From JACIYW01 sp014359745 (GTDB lineage Bacteria; Pseudomonadota; Alphaproteobacteria; Rhodobacterales; Rhodobacteraceae), in contig JBNPWE010000005.1 in assembly GCA_050433985.1 (NCBI GenBank), forward strand, positions 124,001-188,000: 64,000 nt of DNA, given 5' to 3'. The first letter of the stretch is position 1. Every line of letters begins with the position of its first letter. Shown here piece by piece: positions 33,676 to 41,994 of the stretch. Position numbers and translations under genes: made by a program. The notes beneath the pieces were generated by a model. The model saw only the letters and a program-made list of their open reading frames with translations. It did not search any database and was not told the DNA's origin.

Positions 33676-34808
33676 GCGGTCACGGACCTGCTCTCGGGGG
33701 TGCCCCTGGGCACGCGCCGGGGCCGCCCGGAAAGCCAAAGCATGCCAAAGGCCAGCACACTTCCGGCAAGCGGCGCAAGATAGGTCAGCGGCACCATCGC
33801 CACATCGGCCATCGCCAGCGGGGTCACGGAATTGTTGAGCATTTCAATTGCCACCAGCAGCAGCGTGGCCGCAAATATCTGGCGCGACACGCCAAAACGG
33901 CTGAACCCGCCAAGGATCAGCGTGGAAAAGCCGATCAGCGCCGTGCTCAGCGCCAGCAACGGCTGGGCGATGCGGTCATGCGCCTCGTAAAGAAGGGCGG
34001 CGCGCGCGCGGTTGGTGCTGGCCTGGGTCTGGGGGGTCGCCGCCATCAGCGTGGCGGTGGACAAGCTGCGGATATCGCCGCCCACCTGCAAGGCGGCGGG
34101 CGCAAGGCCGCTGATGTCATAGGCGAAATCGGAAAATCCGGTGGTCGACAACCGCCGCCCCGACAGCGTCAGCGTTTGCGCCATGCCGTCGATCATGACC
34201 AGCCGCGGCCCGGTGTCGGATTTCACCAGCAGCGCCCGGCGCGCGGTATAAGTGGTTCGGGTGCCGCCCGAACGGGCATCCACAAGCATCAGGTTGCGCA
34301 ATTCGCCCTCGGGGGTGATTTCGTCGATGAACAGGGTCATGCCATCGGCGGGATGCAGGAACTGCCCCTCGATCAGGAAACGGGCGGTGATGTTCTCGGC
34401 GATCTCGGCGCTGCGCCGGGCCAGTTCCGCGCGACTTGCCGGAACCAGCCAATGCGTCAGAACCGACAGCAACAGCGCCACCACAACCCCGAACACAACC
34501 ACCGGCCGCGCCAGCCGGAACCCCGAAAACCCGGTGGCCTGCATCACCAGCAGCTCGCTGTCGGTGGTCAGCCGGTTGGTGACATAGACCGCGGCGACAA
34601 AGCTTGAAACGGGCATGACCAGCCGGATCACGTTGGGCAGGGTCAGCGCGGTGAATTCCAGAAACACGGTCGCGGTCTGGCCGTCGCTGATCAGCCGGTC
34701 AAACAGCGATACGGCGCGGTTGATCCAGTAGACGGAGACCAGAACCAACGAGAAAAAACCGAACATCATCAAAAGTTGCGACAGCATGTATCTGTCGAAT
34801 CTTGACAC
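33672..34808 (-). CDS. lptF: LPS export ABC transporter permease LptF
   Basis: Partner of LptG. The start is GTG 34808, chosen because AAGGAG lies 6 bases upstream and the N-terminus VSRFDRYMLSQLLMMFGFF fits the family; an upstream frame to 35156 overlaps pepA antisense. 378 residues with hydrophobic segments at both ends and the periplasmic beta-jellyroll between (FLIEGQFLHPADGMTLFIDEI...). The charged end RPRRVPRGTPESRSVTA is cytoplasmic. First gene of the six-gene minus-strand run to rsmA; divergent from pepA across a 124-bp region where both promoters should lie. Confidence 0.95.
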   Translation of the reverse strand: MSRFDRYMLSQLLMMFGFFSLVLVSVYWINRAVSLFDRLISDGQTATVFLEFTALTLPNVIRLVMPVSSFVAAVYVTNRLTTDSELLVMQATGFSGFRLARPVVVFGVVVALLLSVLTHWLVPASRAELARRSAEIAENITARFLIEGQFLHPADGMTLFIDEITPEGELRNLMLVDARSGGTRTTYTARRALLVKSDTGPRLVMIDGMAQTLTLSGRRLSTTGFSDFAYDISGLAPAALQVGGDIRSLSTATLMAATPQTQASTNRARAALLYEAHDRIAQPLLALSTALIGFSTLILGGFSRFGVSRQIFAATLLLVAIEMLNNSVTPLAMADVAMVPLTYLAPLAGSVLAFGMLWLSGRPRRVPRGTPESRSVTA

Positions 34809-34932
34809 CGCGCGCTCCTTGAAAATCCTGATCTGGTGGCAGCCTAACGGAATTGGGCAATGGGGAAAACTGCTATCTGGCAAATGACCGGGGCACGGGT
34901 TAGGGTGCCACGGCCCAACCCAGGAGACTGAG

Positions 34933-36402
34933 ATGACACTTCCCGCCGCAATCGATTTTCGCGAAACCGACCTTGATGCCATCGCAGCGTTTCCCGGTCG
35001 GGTGGTGGTGTTCGCGGTCCCCACCGGCGGGCTCGACTCGGCGGCGCGCCGGGTGAACCGGCTGACACGGGGCGCGCTGCAACGGCTGGTCGCCAGCCCC
35101 GAATTCGAAAAACTGGCCGATGGCGAGGCCCGCGATATGGCGTTTCCGGCAGGCATGGCCGCCGAGGCGGTTCAGGTGGTGCGCCTTGGGCGCCGCGCGG
35201 CCCCCGCGCTTGCGCGCAAGGCCGGCGCGGCCATCGCCGCCGCGCGCGGCGATGCATCGCTGCTGGTGCTGGCCCAGGCCATCGGGCGCCACGCCGATCT
35301 GGCGTTCGGCGTGGCGCTGCGCGATTACGCCTTCACCGCCCACAAGACCGAAGAACGGCCCAGCCCCGGCACGCTGACCGTCATGGTCCCCAACCCCGAA
35401 GAGATCGCGGCGCAGGCCGCGCCCATGGCCGCGCTGGCGGAAGGCGTGTTCTTTACCCGCGATCTGGTCAATGAGCCCGCGAATATCCTGACCACGCTTG
35501 AATTCACCGCGCGACTGGCCGCCATGCAGGATCTTGGTCTTGAGGTCGAGATCCTGGAAGAGCCGGATCTGGAACGTCTGGGAATGCGCACGCTTCTGGC
35601 GGTGGGGCAGGGATCGGCAAGCCCCAGCCGCGTTGTGGTCATGCACTGGCGCGGTGGCGAAAAGGATGCGCCGCCCTTCGCGCTGATCGGCAAGGGCGTG
35701 GTCTTTGACACCGGCGGCATCTCGATGAAACCGCCCGCGGGCATGGAAGACATGACCATGGACATGGGCGGCGCCGCGACGGTTGCGGGGGTGATGCGCG
35801 GCCTTGCCCTGCGCAAGGCGCGCGCGAATGTGGTGGGCCTTGTCGGCATTGTGGAAAACATGCCCGACGGCAAGGCGATGCGCCCCGGCGATGTGATCCG
35901 GTCGATGAAGGGCGACACCGTCGAGGTGATCAACACCGACGCCGAGGGCCGCCTGGTTCTGGCCGATCTGCTGTGGTACGCGCAGGAAAAATTCGCCCCC
36001 CGCGGCATGATCAACCTTGCCACGCTGACCGGCGCGATCATCATCGCGCTTGGCCATGAAAAGGCCGGGGTATTTTCCAACAACGACGCGCTGGCCACCG
36101 CGTTTCTCAAGGCCGCCGAGGCCGAGAATGAGGGCGCATGGCGCATGCCGCTGGCACCCGCCTATGACAAGCTGCTGAAATCGCGCATCGCCGACATGAA
36201 GAACGTCGGCGGTCGCGAAGCCGGGTCGATCACCGCCGCGCAGTTCCTGCAACGGTTCGTCAAACCCGAAACCCCCTGGGTTCATCTCGATATCGCGGGC
36301 ACCGCATTGGTCAAGGCCGACACCGATCTTGCGCCCAAAGGCGCCACCGGCTGGGGCGTGCGCGCCCTTGACCGGCTGATACGCGACATGATCGAGGGCT
36401 GA
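34933..36402 (+). CDS. pepA: Leucyl aminopeptidase (M17), PepA
   Basis: Cytoplasmic two-metal aminopeptidase that releases N-terminal residues from peptides. 489 residues; the N-terminal domain is diverged and the catalytic domain carries LIGKGVVFDTGGISMKP (metal-binding Lys/Asp), DMTMDMGGAA and the family signature NTDAEGRL. ATG 34933 has CAGGAGACTGAG upstream. Divergent from lptF, a neighbourhood seen in other bacteria too. A repeat array and hairpin lie between it and holC. Confidence 0.96.
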   Translation: MTLPAAIDFRETDLDAIAAFPGRVVVFAVPTGGLDSAARRVNRLTRGALQRLVASPEFEKLADGEARDMAFPAGMAAEAVQVVRLGRRAAPALARKAGAAIAAARGDASLLVLAQAIGRHADLAFGVALRDYAFTAHKTEERPSPGTLTVMVPNPEEIAAQAAPMAALAEGVFFTRDLVNEPANILTTLEFTARLAAMQDLGLEVEILEEPDLERLGMRTLLAVGQGSASPSRVVVMHWRGGEKDAPPFALIGKGVVFDTGGISMKPPAGMEDMTMDMGGAATVAGVMRGLALRKARANVVGLVGIVENMPDGKAMRPGDVIRSMKGDTVEVINTDAEGRLVLADLLWYAQEKFAPRGMINLATLTGAIIIALGHEKAGVFSNNDALATAFLKAAEAENEGAWRMPLAPAYDKLLKSRIADMKNVGGREAGSITAAQFLQRFVKPETPWVHLDIAGTALVKADTDLAPKGATGWGVRALDRLIRDMIEG

Positions 36403-36416
36403 GCGATCCCGGTCGC

Positions 36417-36458
36417 CCGGCCCAAATACCCCGGCCCAAATACCCCCGCCCAAGGCCC
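36417..36458. repeat. Three tandem 14-bp units after pepA, followed by a hairpin
   Basis: ccggcccaaatacc at 36417-36430 and 36431-36444, then a degenerate copy cccgcccaaggccc at 36445-36458. The AAATAC core resembles the end of the dispersed TTCATCTTGGC-NN-AAATAC motif. Immediately after is a 7-bp hairpin cccgccg/cggcggg (36464-36486), a possible weak terminator for pepA. Confidence 0.75.
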
Positions 36459-36505
36459 CCGCGCCCGCCGCAGGCCCGGCGGCGGGGCACCAGATCGGAG
36501 GCCCC

Positions 36506-36973
36506 GTGTCCGACGTCTATTTCTACCACCTGACACGATCGGCCCTTGACGCGGCGCTGCGCCAGTTGCTGGAACGCGCGCTTGGCCGTGGCTGGCGGGT
36601 GGTGGTGCGCGGGCAGGATGCGGCGCGGCTGGACTGGCTTGACGAAAAGCTCTGGCTTCAGCCCGACGCGGGCTTTCTGCCGCATGGCCGCGCCGGTGGC
36701 CCCCATGACGCCGATCAGCCGATCCTGCTGACCACCGGGGCATGGATGCCCGACGGGACCGGATGTCTGATGGCCATCGACGGGGCCGATGTCGCCCCCG
36801 AAGAGGTGGCGCGCCTGCAACGGGTCTGCATTTTCTTCGATGGCACCGACAGTGCCGCCGTGGCGCGGGCCCGCGATCAGTGGCGCGGCCTGACCAGGGC
36901 CGGAATTGCCGCGCAATACTGGTCGGAGGAAAGCGGCTCCTGGGTCAAAAAGGCCGAAACCGGGGGCGGCTGA
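36506..36973 (+). CDS. holC: DNA polymerase III chi subunit HolC
   Basis: Clamp-loader accessory subunit that connects the replicase to single-strand-binding protein. 155 residues; DVYFYHLTRSALDAALRQLLERAL at the N-terminus and RVCIFFDGTDSAAVARARDQWR near the C-terminus are typical of the chi family. Start GTG 36506 with GGAGG 5 bases upstream. It often neighbours pepA, as here. Confidence 0.93.
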   Translation: MSDVYFYHLTRSALDAALRQLLERALGRGWRVVVRGQDAARLDWLDEKLWLQPDAGFLPHGRAGGPHDADQPILLTTGAWMPDGTGCLMAIDGADVAPEEVARLQRVCIFFDGTDSAAVARARDQWRGLTRAGIAAQYWSEESGSWVKKAETGGG

Positions 36974-36994
36974 TCTTTGGCGTAACACACAGCG

Positions 36995-37009
36995 TTAACG
37001 ATTTGTTAA
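36995..37009. promoter_or_regulatory. Perfect CtrA-type box with adjacent GANTC
   Basis: TTAA, seven bases (CGATTTG), TTAA: an exact match to the classical Caulobacter CtrA consensus TTAA-N7-TTAA. A GANTC methylation site (GATTC, 37013-37017) follows 3 bases later. The box is 23 bp upstream of the small lipoprotein start codon, and ctrA itself is 2 kb away. In a GC-rich genome a chance match in a short intergenic gap is unlikely. Confidence 0.65.
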
Positions 37010-37032
37010 TCTGATTCACCCCAGACAGGGCC

Positions 37033-37335
37033 ATGCGCCATCTTCGCCCGTTCCTGCATCTGTCGTGCCTTGCCCTGATCGCCGCCTGCGCCTCGCCCGC
37101 GCCGGAATTCATCGGCGCGCAGGAAACAAGGCTGACGCGCGAAGGCATCCGCTTCGCCGTATTCCAGCGCGGCAACCGGGCCGAAGCGATCCGGCTCGAT
37201 CGTATTTCCGGCACCCGCCACCGCGATATGCCGTTCTTGCTGGTTTCGGTGATGGAGGAGGCGACGGGTTGCGCGGTGATCCGCCGGTCGGTCGCGGGGG
37301 ACACGGCGGAAATCCGGGCAACACTGCGCTGTTGA
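37033..37335 (+). CDS. Small lipoprotein, putative CtrA target
   Basis: 100 residues: basic N-terminus, hydrophobic core and lipobox LIAAC, then APEFIGAQETRLTREGIRFAVFQRGNRAEAIRLDRI and a C-terminal part with two cysteines. I do not recognise the family. No strong Shine-Dalgarno precedes ATG 37033 (AGACAGGGCC), but signal peptide and coding composition support it. The perfect CtrA box just upstream suggests cell-cycle or CtrA-regulon control. Convergent with mnmA. Confidence 0.75.
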   Translation: MRHLRPFLHLSCLALIAACASPAPEFIGAQETRLTREGIRFAVFQRGNRAEAIRLDRISGTRHRDMPFLLVSVMEEATGCAVIRRSVAGDTAEIRATLRC

Positions 37336-37364
37336 CAGGGTGCCGCGCGGGGGCGTGAAGATGC

Positions 37365-37383
37365 GTATTTAAGCCAAGATGAA
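37365..37383. repeat. Dispersed gene-end motif, copy C (reverse orientation)
   Basis: Reads TTCATCTTGGC, TT, AAATAC on the minus strand, in the 73-bp gap between two convergent genes. Confidence 0.55.
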
Positions 37384-37408
37384 GGGGCAAGGCGGTTAAT
37401 TGTCCGCG

Positions 37409-38551
37409 TTACCCTTTCCAGATCCAGCCACCGCCCAGAACCCGTGATCCCTCGGGCGCGTAAAAGACGCAGGCCTGACCGGGGGACACCCCCTCTTCGG
37501 GGGTCAGAAGGTCCACCTCGCAGCTATCGGGGCCGGTGGGGCGCAAGAGGGCGGGAACCGGCGGGCGGGTGGAGCGCACGCGCACGCGCGCCTCGATCGT
37601 GTCATGGGCCGCAAAGGCGCCATCGCCCAGCCAGTTGACCTCGCGCACCGGCACGGTCCGGGTGGCCAGCGCCGCCTTGGGGCCGACAATGACGCGGCGC
37701 GCATCGGGATCAAGCCTGACCACGTAAAGCGGGTCTTCGAGGCCGCCGATACCCAGCCCGCGCCTTTGACCGACGGTATAGTGGATGACGCCGCGATGGC
37801 TGCCAAGCACGCGGCCTTCGGTATCGACGATTTCACCGGGATCGGCGGCGCCGGGGCGCAGTTTCTCGATCACCGCGGCATAGTTGCCGTTGGGCACGAA
37901 ACAGATGTCCTGGCTGTCGGGTTTGTCGGCCACCGGCAGGCCGTATTTCGCCGCCAGCAGGCGCGTTTCGGCCTTTGACGCCAACCCGCCCAGCGGAAAC
38001 CGCAGGTAATCAAGCTGTTCGCGCGTGGTCGAGAACAGGAAATAGCTTTGGTCGCGGTTTGCATCGGCGGCCGCGTGCAATTCTGGCCCACCCTCACCCG
38101 TCATGCGGCGGATATAATGGCCCGTCGCCATGCAATCGGCATCGAGATCTTTGGCCGTGCCCAGAAGATCGCGGAACTTCACCCGTTCGTTGCAGCGGAT
38201 GCAGGGCACCGGCGTGGCGCCAGCCAGATAGGCATCGGCGAATTCGTCGATCACGGCGGCGCGGAACATGTCTTCGTAATCCAGCACATAATGCGCAAAG
38301 CCCATGGTTTCGGCCACGCGGCGGGCATCGTGGATGTCGCGCCCGGCGCAGCAGGCGCCCTTTTTGGCCAGCGCCGCGCCGTGATCGTAAAGCTGCAAGG
38401 TGACGCCGACAACGTCATAGCCTTCTTCGGCCAGCATTGCCGCCACGACCGAACTGTCAACACCCCCCGACATCGCCACGACCACGCGGGTTTCGGAGGG
38501 CGGTTTCGCGAAACCGAGGGAATTGAGCGGGTGTGGGCGATCTAGGGGCAT
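37409..38551 (-). CDS. mnmA: tRNA 2-thiouridine(34) synthase MnmA
   Basis: Adenylates and thiolates U34 of Lys, Glu and Gln tRNAs, receiving sulfur as a persulfide. 380 residues from ATG 38551 with AGGAGAAG upstream. PP-loop AMSGGVDSSV near residue 26, first catalytic cysteine in TPVPCIRCNERVKF, second in DSQDICFVPNG, and a C-terminal beta-barrel ending FYAPEGSRVLGGGWI. Divergent from sciP. Strong match throughout. Confidence 0.97.
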   Translation of the reverse strand: MPLDRPHPLNSLGFAKPPSETRVVVAMSGGVDSSVVAAMLAEEGYDVVGVTLQLYDHGAALAKKGACCAGRDIHDARRVAETMGFAHYVLDYEDMFRAAVIDEFADAYLAGATPVPCIRCNERVKFRDLLGTAKDLDADCMATGHYIRRMTGEGGPELHAAADANRDQSYFLFSTTREQLDYLRFPLGGLASKAETRLLAAKYGLPVADKPDSQDICFVPNGNYAAVIEKLRPGAADPGEIVDTEGRVLGSHRGVIHYTVGQRRGLGIGGLEDPLYVVRLDPDARRVIVGPKAALATRTVPVREVNWLGDGAFAAHDTIEARVRVRSTRPPVPALLRPTGPDSCEVDLLTPEEGVSPGQACVFYAPEGSRVLGGGWIWKG

Positions 38552-38668
38552 GGCTTCTCCTGAATGCGTCGCAATATAGGAAAATGCAACACACTCTCAA
38601 CCCCTCGTTTCACGCCTCCTTAAGGCTGATTGGGCACGCTGTCGGCGGTGGGGATGCGAGGAAAGCAC

Positions 38669-38947
38669 ATGTATCTGAAAAAAGTTGGCGGGCCACGGGC
38701 CATCACCTTGCCTGACGGAACGGTTCTGACCCGTGGCGACCTGCCCGCACCCGATACCCGCCGATGGGTCGCAAGCCGCAAGGCGATGGTGGTGCGGGCG
38801 GTGATATACGGGTTGCTGCCGCTTGAAGAGGCGCTGGAAACCTATGCCCTGTCGCAGGAAGAATTCGATCTGTGGCGGGCGGCGGTGGAAACCCACGGTG
38901 AATCGGCGCTTAAAGTCACCAGTTTGCAAAAATACAGACAACTTTAG
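38669..38947 (+). CDS. sciP: CtrA inhibitor SciP (DUF1153 family)
   Basis: 92 residues from ATG 38669 (GAGGAAAG upstream). DUF1153 proteins fold as a small helix-turn-helix; in Caulobacter SciP binds CtrA and DNA and blocks CtrA-activated transcription. The signature LPDGTVLTRGDLPAPDTRRWVASRKAMVV and the EEFDLWRAAVETHGE helix are clear. It lies 92 bp upstream of ctrA in the same direction, so activator and inhibitor are adjacent. In-frame ATGs further upstream lack support. Confidence 0.93.
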   Translation: MYLKKVGGPRAITLPDGTVLTRGDLPAPDTRRWVASRKAMVVRAVIYGLLPLEEALETYALSQEEFDLWRAAVETHGESALKVTSLQKYRQL

Positions 38948-38962
38948 ATTGTTTTTCGAAAT

Positions 38963-38993
38963 GACTCTGCCACACTAACCCCCGGTTAACCAT
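38963..38993. promoter_or_regulatory. ctrA upstream region: GANTC site and TTAACCAT half-site
   Basis: In the sciP-ctrA gap there is GACTC (38963-38967), a CcrM methylation target, and TTAACCAT (38986-38993), a CtrA half-site-like motif 47 bp upstream of the ctrA start. Caulobacter ctrA is controlled by both GANTC methylation and CtrA autoregulation; the same logic here is inferred. Confidence 0.45.
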
Positions 38994-39039
38994 TGTTCGA
39001 CAGTGTGAACGGCGAACCTGGATGGAGCGGAGACAACCA

Positions 39040-39753
39040 ATGCGCGTTTTACTGGTGGAAGATGACCCAACAACCTCGCGCAGCATCGAACTGATGCTGA
39101 CACATGCCAACCTTAACGTCTATTGCACCGACCTGGGCGAGGAGGGGATCGATCTTGCCAAGCTTTATGATTACGATCTGATCCTTCTCGACCTCAATCT
39201 GCCCGACATGAACGGGCATGACGTGTTGCGCCAATTGCGGCTGGCGCGGGTGGATACGCCGATCCTGATCCTGTCGGGCGCCGATGATACCGATAACAAG
39301 ATCAAGGGCTTCGGATTTGGGGCCGATGATTATCTGACCAAGCCGTTTCACCGCGAGGAACTGGTGGCGCGCATCCATGCGATCATCCGCCGATCCAAGG
39401 GCCATGCGCAATCGGTCATCCGAACCGGGCTGGTCAACGTCAACCTTGACGCCAAGACCGTCGATGTCGGGGGCAAGACCGTGCATCTGACCGGCAAGGA
39501 ATATCAGATGCTGGAACTTCTGTCGCTGCGCAAGGGCACGACCCTGACCAAGGAGATGTTTCTGAACCATCTTTACGGCGGCATGGACGAACCCGAACTC
39601 AAGATCATCGATGTATTCATCTGCAAGCTGCGCAAGAAACTGGCCGAGGCGACGGATGGCGCGAATTACATAGAAACCGTCTGGGGGCGGGGCTATGTGC
39701 TGCGGGATCCGATGCCGGTGGAATCGGATCGGCGAATCGCGTTGGGTGCGTAA
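39040..39753 (+). CDS. ctrA: Cell-cycle response regulator CtrA
   Basis: OmpR-type response regulator of the CckA-ChpT phosphorelay; in Rhodobacterales it controls motility, gene transfer agents and other traits. 237 residues from ATG 39040. Receiver with acidic pocket EDD (7-9), phosphorylated Asp51 in LILLDLNLPDMNG, and Lys in the LTKPFHREEL loop; C-terminal winged helix with LTGKEYQMLELL and TVWGRGYVLRDP. The in-frame ATG at 39022 is not the family start. Followed by ligA after 72 bp. Confidence 0.98.
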   Translation: MRVLLVEDDPTTSRSIELMLTHANLNVYCTDLGEEGIDLAKLYDYDLILLDLNLPDMNGHDVLRQLRLARVDTPILILSGADDTDNKIKGFGFGADDYLTKPFHREELVARIHAIIRRSKGHAQSVIRTGLVNVNLDAKTVDVGGKTVHLTGKEYQMLELLSLRKGTTLTKEMFLNHLYGGMDEPELKIIDVFICKLRKKLAEATDGANYIETVWGRGYVLRDPMPVESDRRIALGA

Positions 39754-39825
39754 GGGCTGCGCGCGGGATGGCTGGACCTTGGCAATATGTGACCCTATCA
39801 CAGGGAAAACACCAGGGGGTCAGCC

Positions 39826-41994
39826 GTGGCACGGACAAAGCCGGAAACAGATGCGCGGAAAGGGGCGGTTGCGCCCCGCGATCTGTCTGACATCCTGCCC
39901 GACGATCTGACCGAAGAACAGGCCGCGGCGGAACTTGCGCGGCTGGCCGGGGCGATTGCGGCGGCGAACCGGGCCTATCACACCGAGGATGCGCCACAGA
40001 TCAGCGATGCCGCCTATGACGCGCTGAAAGCCCGCAATGCCGCGATCGAGGCGCGCTTTGCCCACCTCAAACGCGCCGACAGCCCGTCGGATCAGGTGGG
40101 GGCGGCCCCTGCGGAAACCTTTTCCAAGGTGCGGCACGCGGTGCGCATGCTGTCGCTTGCCAATGCGTTCAGCGCCGAGGATGTCGTGGAATTCGATGCG
40201 GGTATCCGCCGTTATCTGGGGTTGGGCGACGCGCCGCTTGCCTATACGGCGGAACCCAAGATAGACGGTCTGTCGCTTTCGCTGCGCTATGAAGGGGGGG
40301 CGTTGGTGCAGGCCGCCACCCGCGGCGATGGCGAGACGGGCGAGAATGTTACCGCAAACGCCCGAACCATATGCGACATTCCCACCCGCCTGTCCGGCGC
40401 GCCCGAGGTGTTGGAAGTGCGGGGCGAGGTTTACATGCTGCACGCCGATTTCGCGGCACTGAACGCGGCGCAGGCAGAAAAAGGTGCCAAAACCTTTGCC
40501 AATCCGCGTAACGCGGCGGCGGGCAGCCTGCGGCAGCTTGATCCAAGGATCACCCGCGCGCGGCCGCTGCGGTTTTTTGCCTATGCCTGGGGTGAGGTGT
40601 CGGACGCCTTGGCCGATACGCAAGCCGCTGCGGTGGCGCGGCTGAAAAAACTGGGGTTTTCGACCAACCCGCTGATGCAGGTCTGCGACGGGCCGCAGGC
40701 ATTGCTGGAGGTCTGGGCAAGTATCGAGGCGCAGCGCGCAACCCTTGGCTATGACATTGACGGGGTGGTTTACAAGGTCAACGACCTTGGCTTGCAGCAC
40801 CGGCTTGGCTTTCGGTCCACCACGCCACGCTGGGCGATCGCGCACAAGTTCCCGGCCCAAACCGCCTGGACCCGGCTGGAGGCGATCGAAATTCAGGTGG
40901 GGCGCACCGGGGCCCTGTCACCCGTGGCACGGCTGGCCCCGGTGACGGTGGGCGGGGTGGTGGTGTCGAATGCCACGCTGCACAATGAAGATTACATCGC
41001 CGGGCGCGATTCGCGCGGTGAGGCGATCCGGGGCGGCAAGGATATCCGTGTCGGCGATTGGGTTGAGGTATATCGCGCGGGCGATGTTATCCCCAAGGTG
41101 CGCGACGTGGATTTGACGCGGCGCAAGAACGGCGCGCAACCATATGAATTTCCTAAAAAATGCCCAGAATGCGGATCAGATGCCATCCGTGAAGAGGGCG
41201 ACGCGGTGCGCCGCTGCACGGGCGGGCTGGTCTGCCCCGCGCAGGCGGTTGAACGGTTGAAGCATTTTGTCAGCCGCGCTGCCTTCGATATCGAGGGGTT
41301 GGGCGCCAAGCAGGTCGAGGCGCTGTGGCGCGATGGCTGGATAACAGAGCCCGCCGATATTTTCACGCTGGAAGAACGCTATGGAAGTGGCGAAAAACAA
41401 TTGAAAAATCGCGAAGGTTGGGGGGAAGTATCCGCCCGCAACCTGTTTCGCGCCATTGAAGAAAAACGCACAATCCCGCTTGCGCGGCTGATCTTCGCGC
41501 TTGGCATCCGCCATGTCGGCGAGGCGACGGCCGGCTTGCTGGCCTCGCATTACACCACCTGGGCCGCGTTCGAGGCGGCAATGACCGGCGCGACCGTCGG
41601 CGAAGGCCCGGAATGGGAAGACCTGGTGTCGATCGACGGGGTGGGCGCGGTGCTGGCCACCTCGCTGGTAACCACCTTTCATCAGGAGGCAGAGCGCGAA
41701 TTGATCGACCGGCTGGTGAAACAGTTGCACGTTGAACCCGCCATCGCCCGCGTCACCGACAGCCCCATCGCGGGCAAGACGCTGGTCTTTACCGGCACGC
41801 TGGAACGCATGACCCGCGCCGAGGCCAAGGCCCGCGCCGAGGCGCTGGGGGCCAGGGTGGCGGGATCGGTTTCGGCGAAAACCGACATTCTGGTCGCCGG
41901 GCCGGGCGCGGGGTCAAAGGCCGCGAAAGCCGCCGCGCTGGGGGTCGAGGTGATCGACGAAGACGCCTTTCGCGCCCTGATTGGCGAGGGTTAG
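39826..41994 (+). CDS. ligA: NAD-dependent DNA ligase LigA
   Basis: Seals nicks in replication and repair using NAD. 722 residues. AEPKIDGLSLSLRYE contains the adenylated lysine (KIDG). Following it are TRGDGETGENVT, the oligomer-binding domain, a four-cysteine zinc finger (CPECGSD...RRCTGGLVCPAQ), helix-hairpin-helix repeats and a C-terminal BRCT domain (GKTLVFTGTLERMTRAEAK). Start GTG 39826 with AGGGGGTCA upstream. Its stop is immediately followed by the recG start codon. Confidence 0.97.
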   Translation: MARTKPETDARKGAVAPRDLSDILPDDLTEEQAAAELARLAGAIAAANRAYHTEDAPQISDAAYDALKARNAAIEARFAHLKRADSPSDQVGAAPAETFSKVRHAVRMLSLANAFSAEDVVEFDAGIRRYLGLGDAPLAYTAEPKIDGLSLSLRYEGGALVQAATRGDGETGENVTANARTICDIPTRLSGAPEVLEVRGEVYMLHADFAALNAAQAEKGAKTFANPRNAAAGSLRQLDPRITRARPLRFFAYAWGEVSDALADTQAAAVARLKKLGFSTNPLMQVCDGPQALLEVWASIEAQRATLGYDIDGVVYKVNDLGLQHRLGFRSTTPRWAIAHKFPAQTAWTRLEAIEIQVGRTGALSPVARLAPVTVGGVVVSNATLHNEDYIAGRDSRGEAIRGGKDIRVGDWVEVYRAGDVIPKVRDVDLTRRKNGAQPYEFPKKCPECGSDAIREEGDAVRRCTGGLVCPAQAVERLKHFVSRAAFDIEGLGAKQVEALWRDGWITEPADIFTLEERYGSGEKQLKNREGWGEVSARNLFRAIEEKRTIPLARLIFALGIRHVGEATAGLLASHYTTWAAFEAAMTGATVGEGPEWEDLVSIDGVGAVLATSLVTTFHQEAERELIDRLVKQLHVEPAIARVTDSPIAGKTLVFTGTLERMTRAEAKARAEALGARVAGSVSAKTDILVAGPGAGSKAAKAAALGVEVIDEDAFRALIGEG

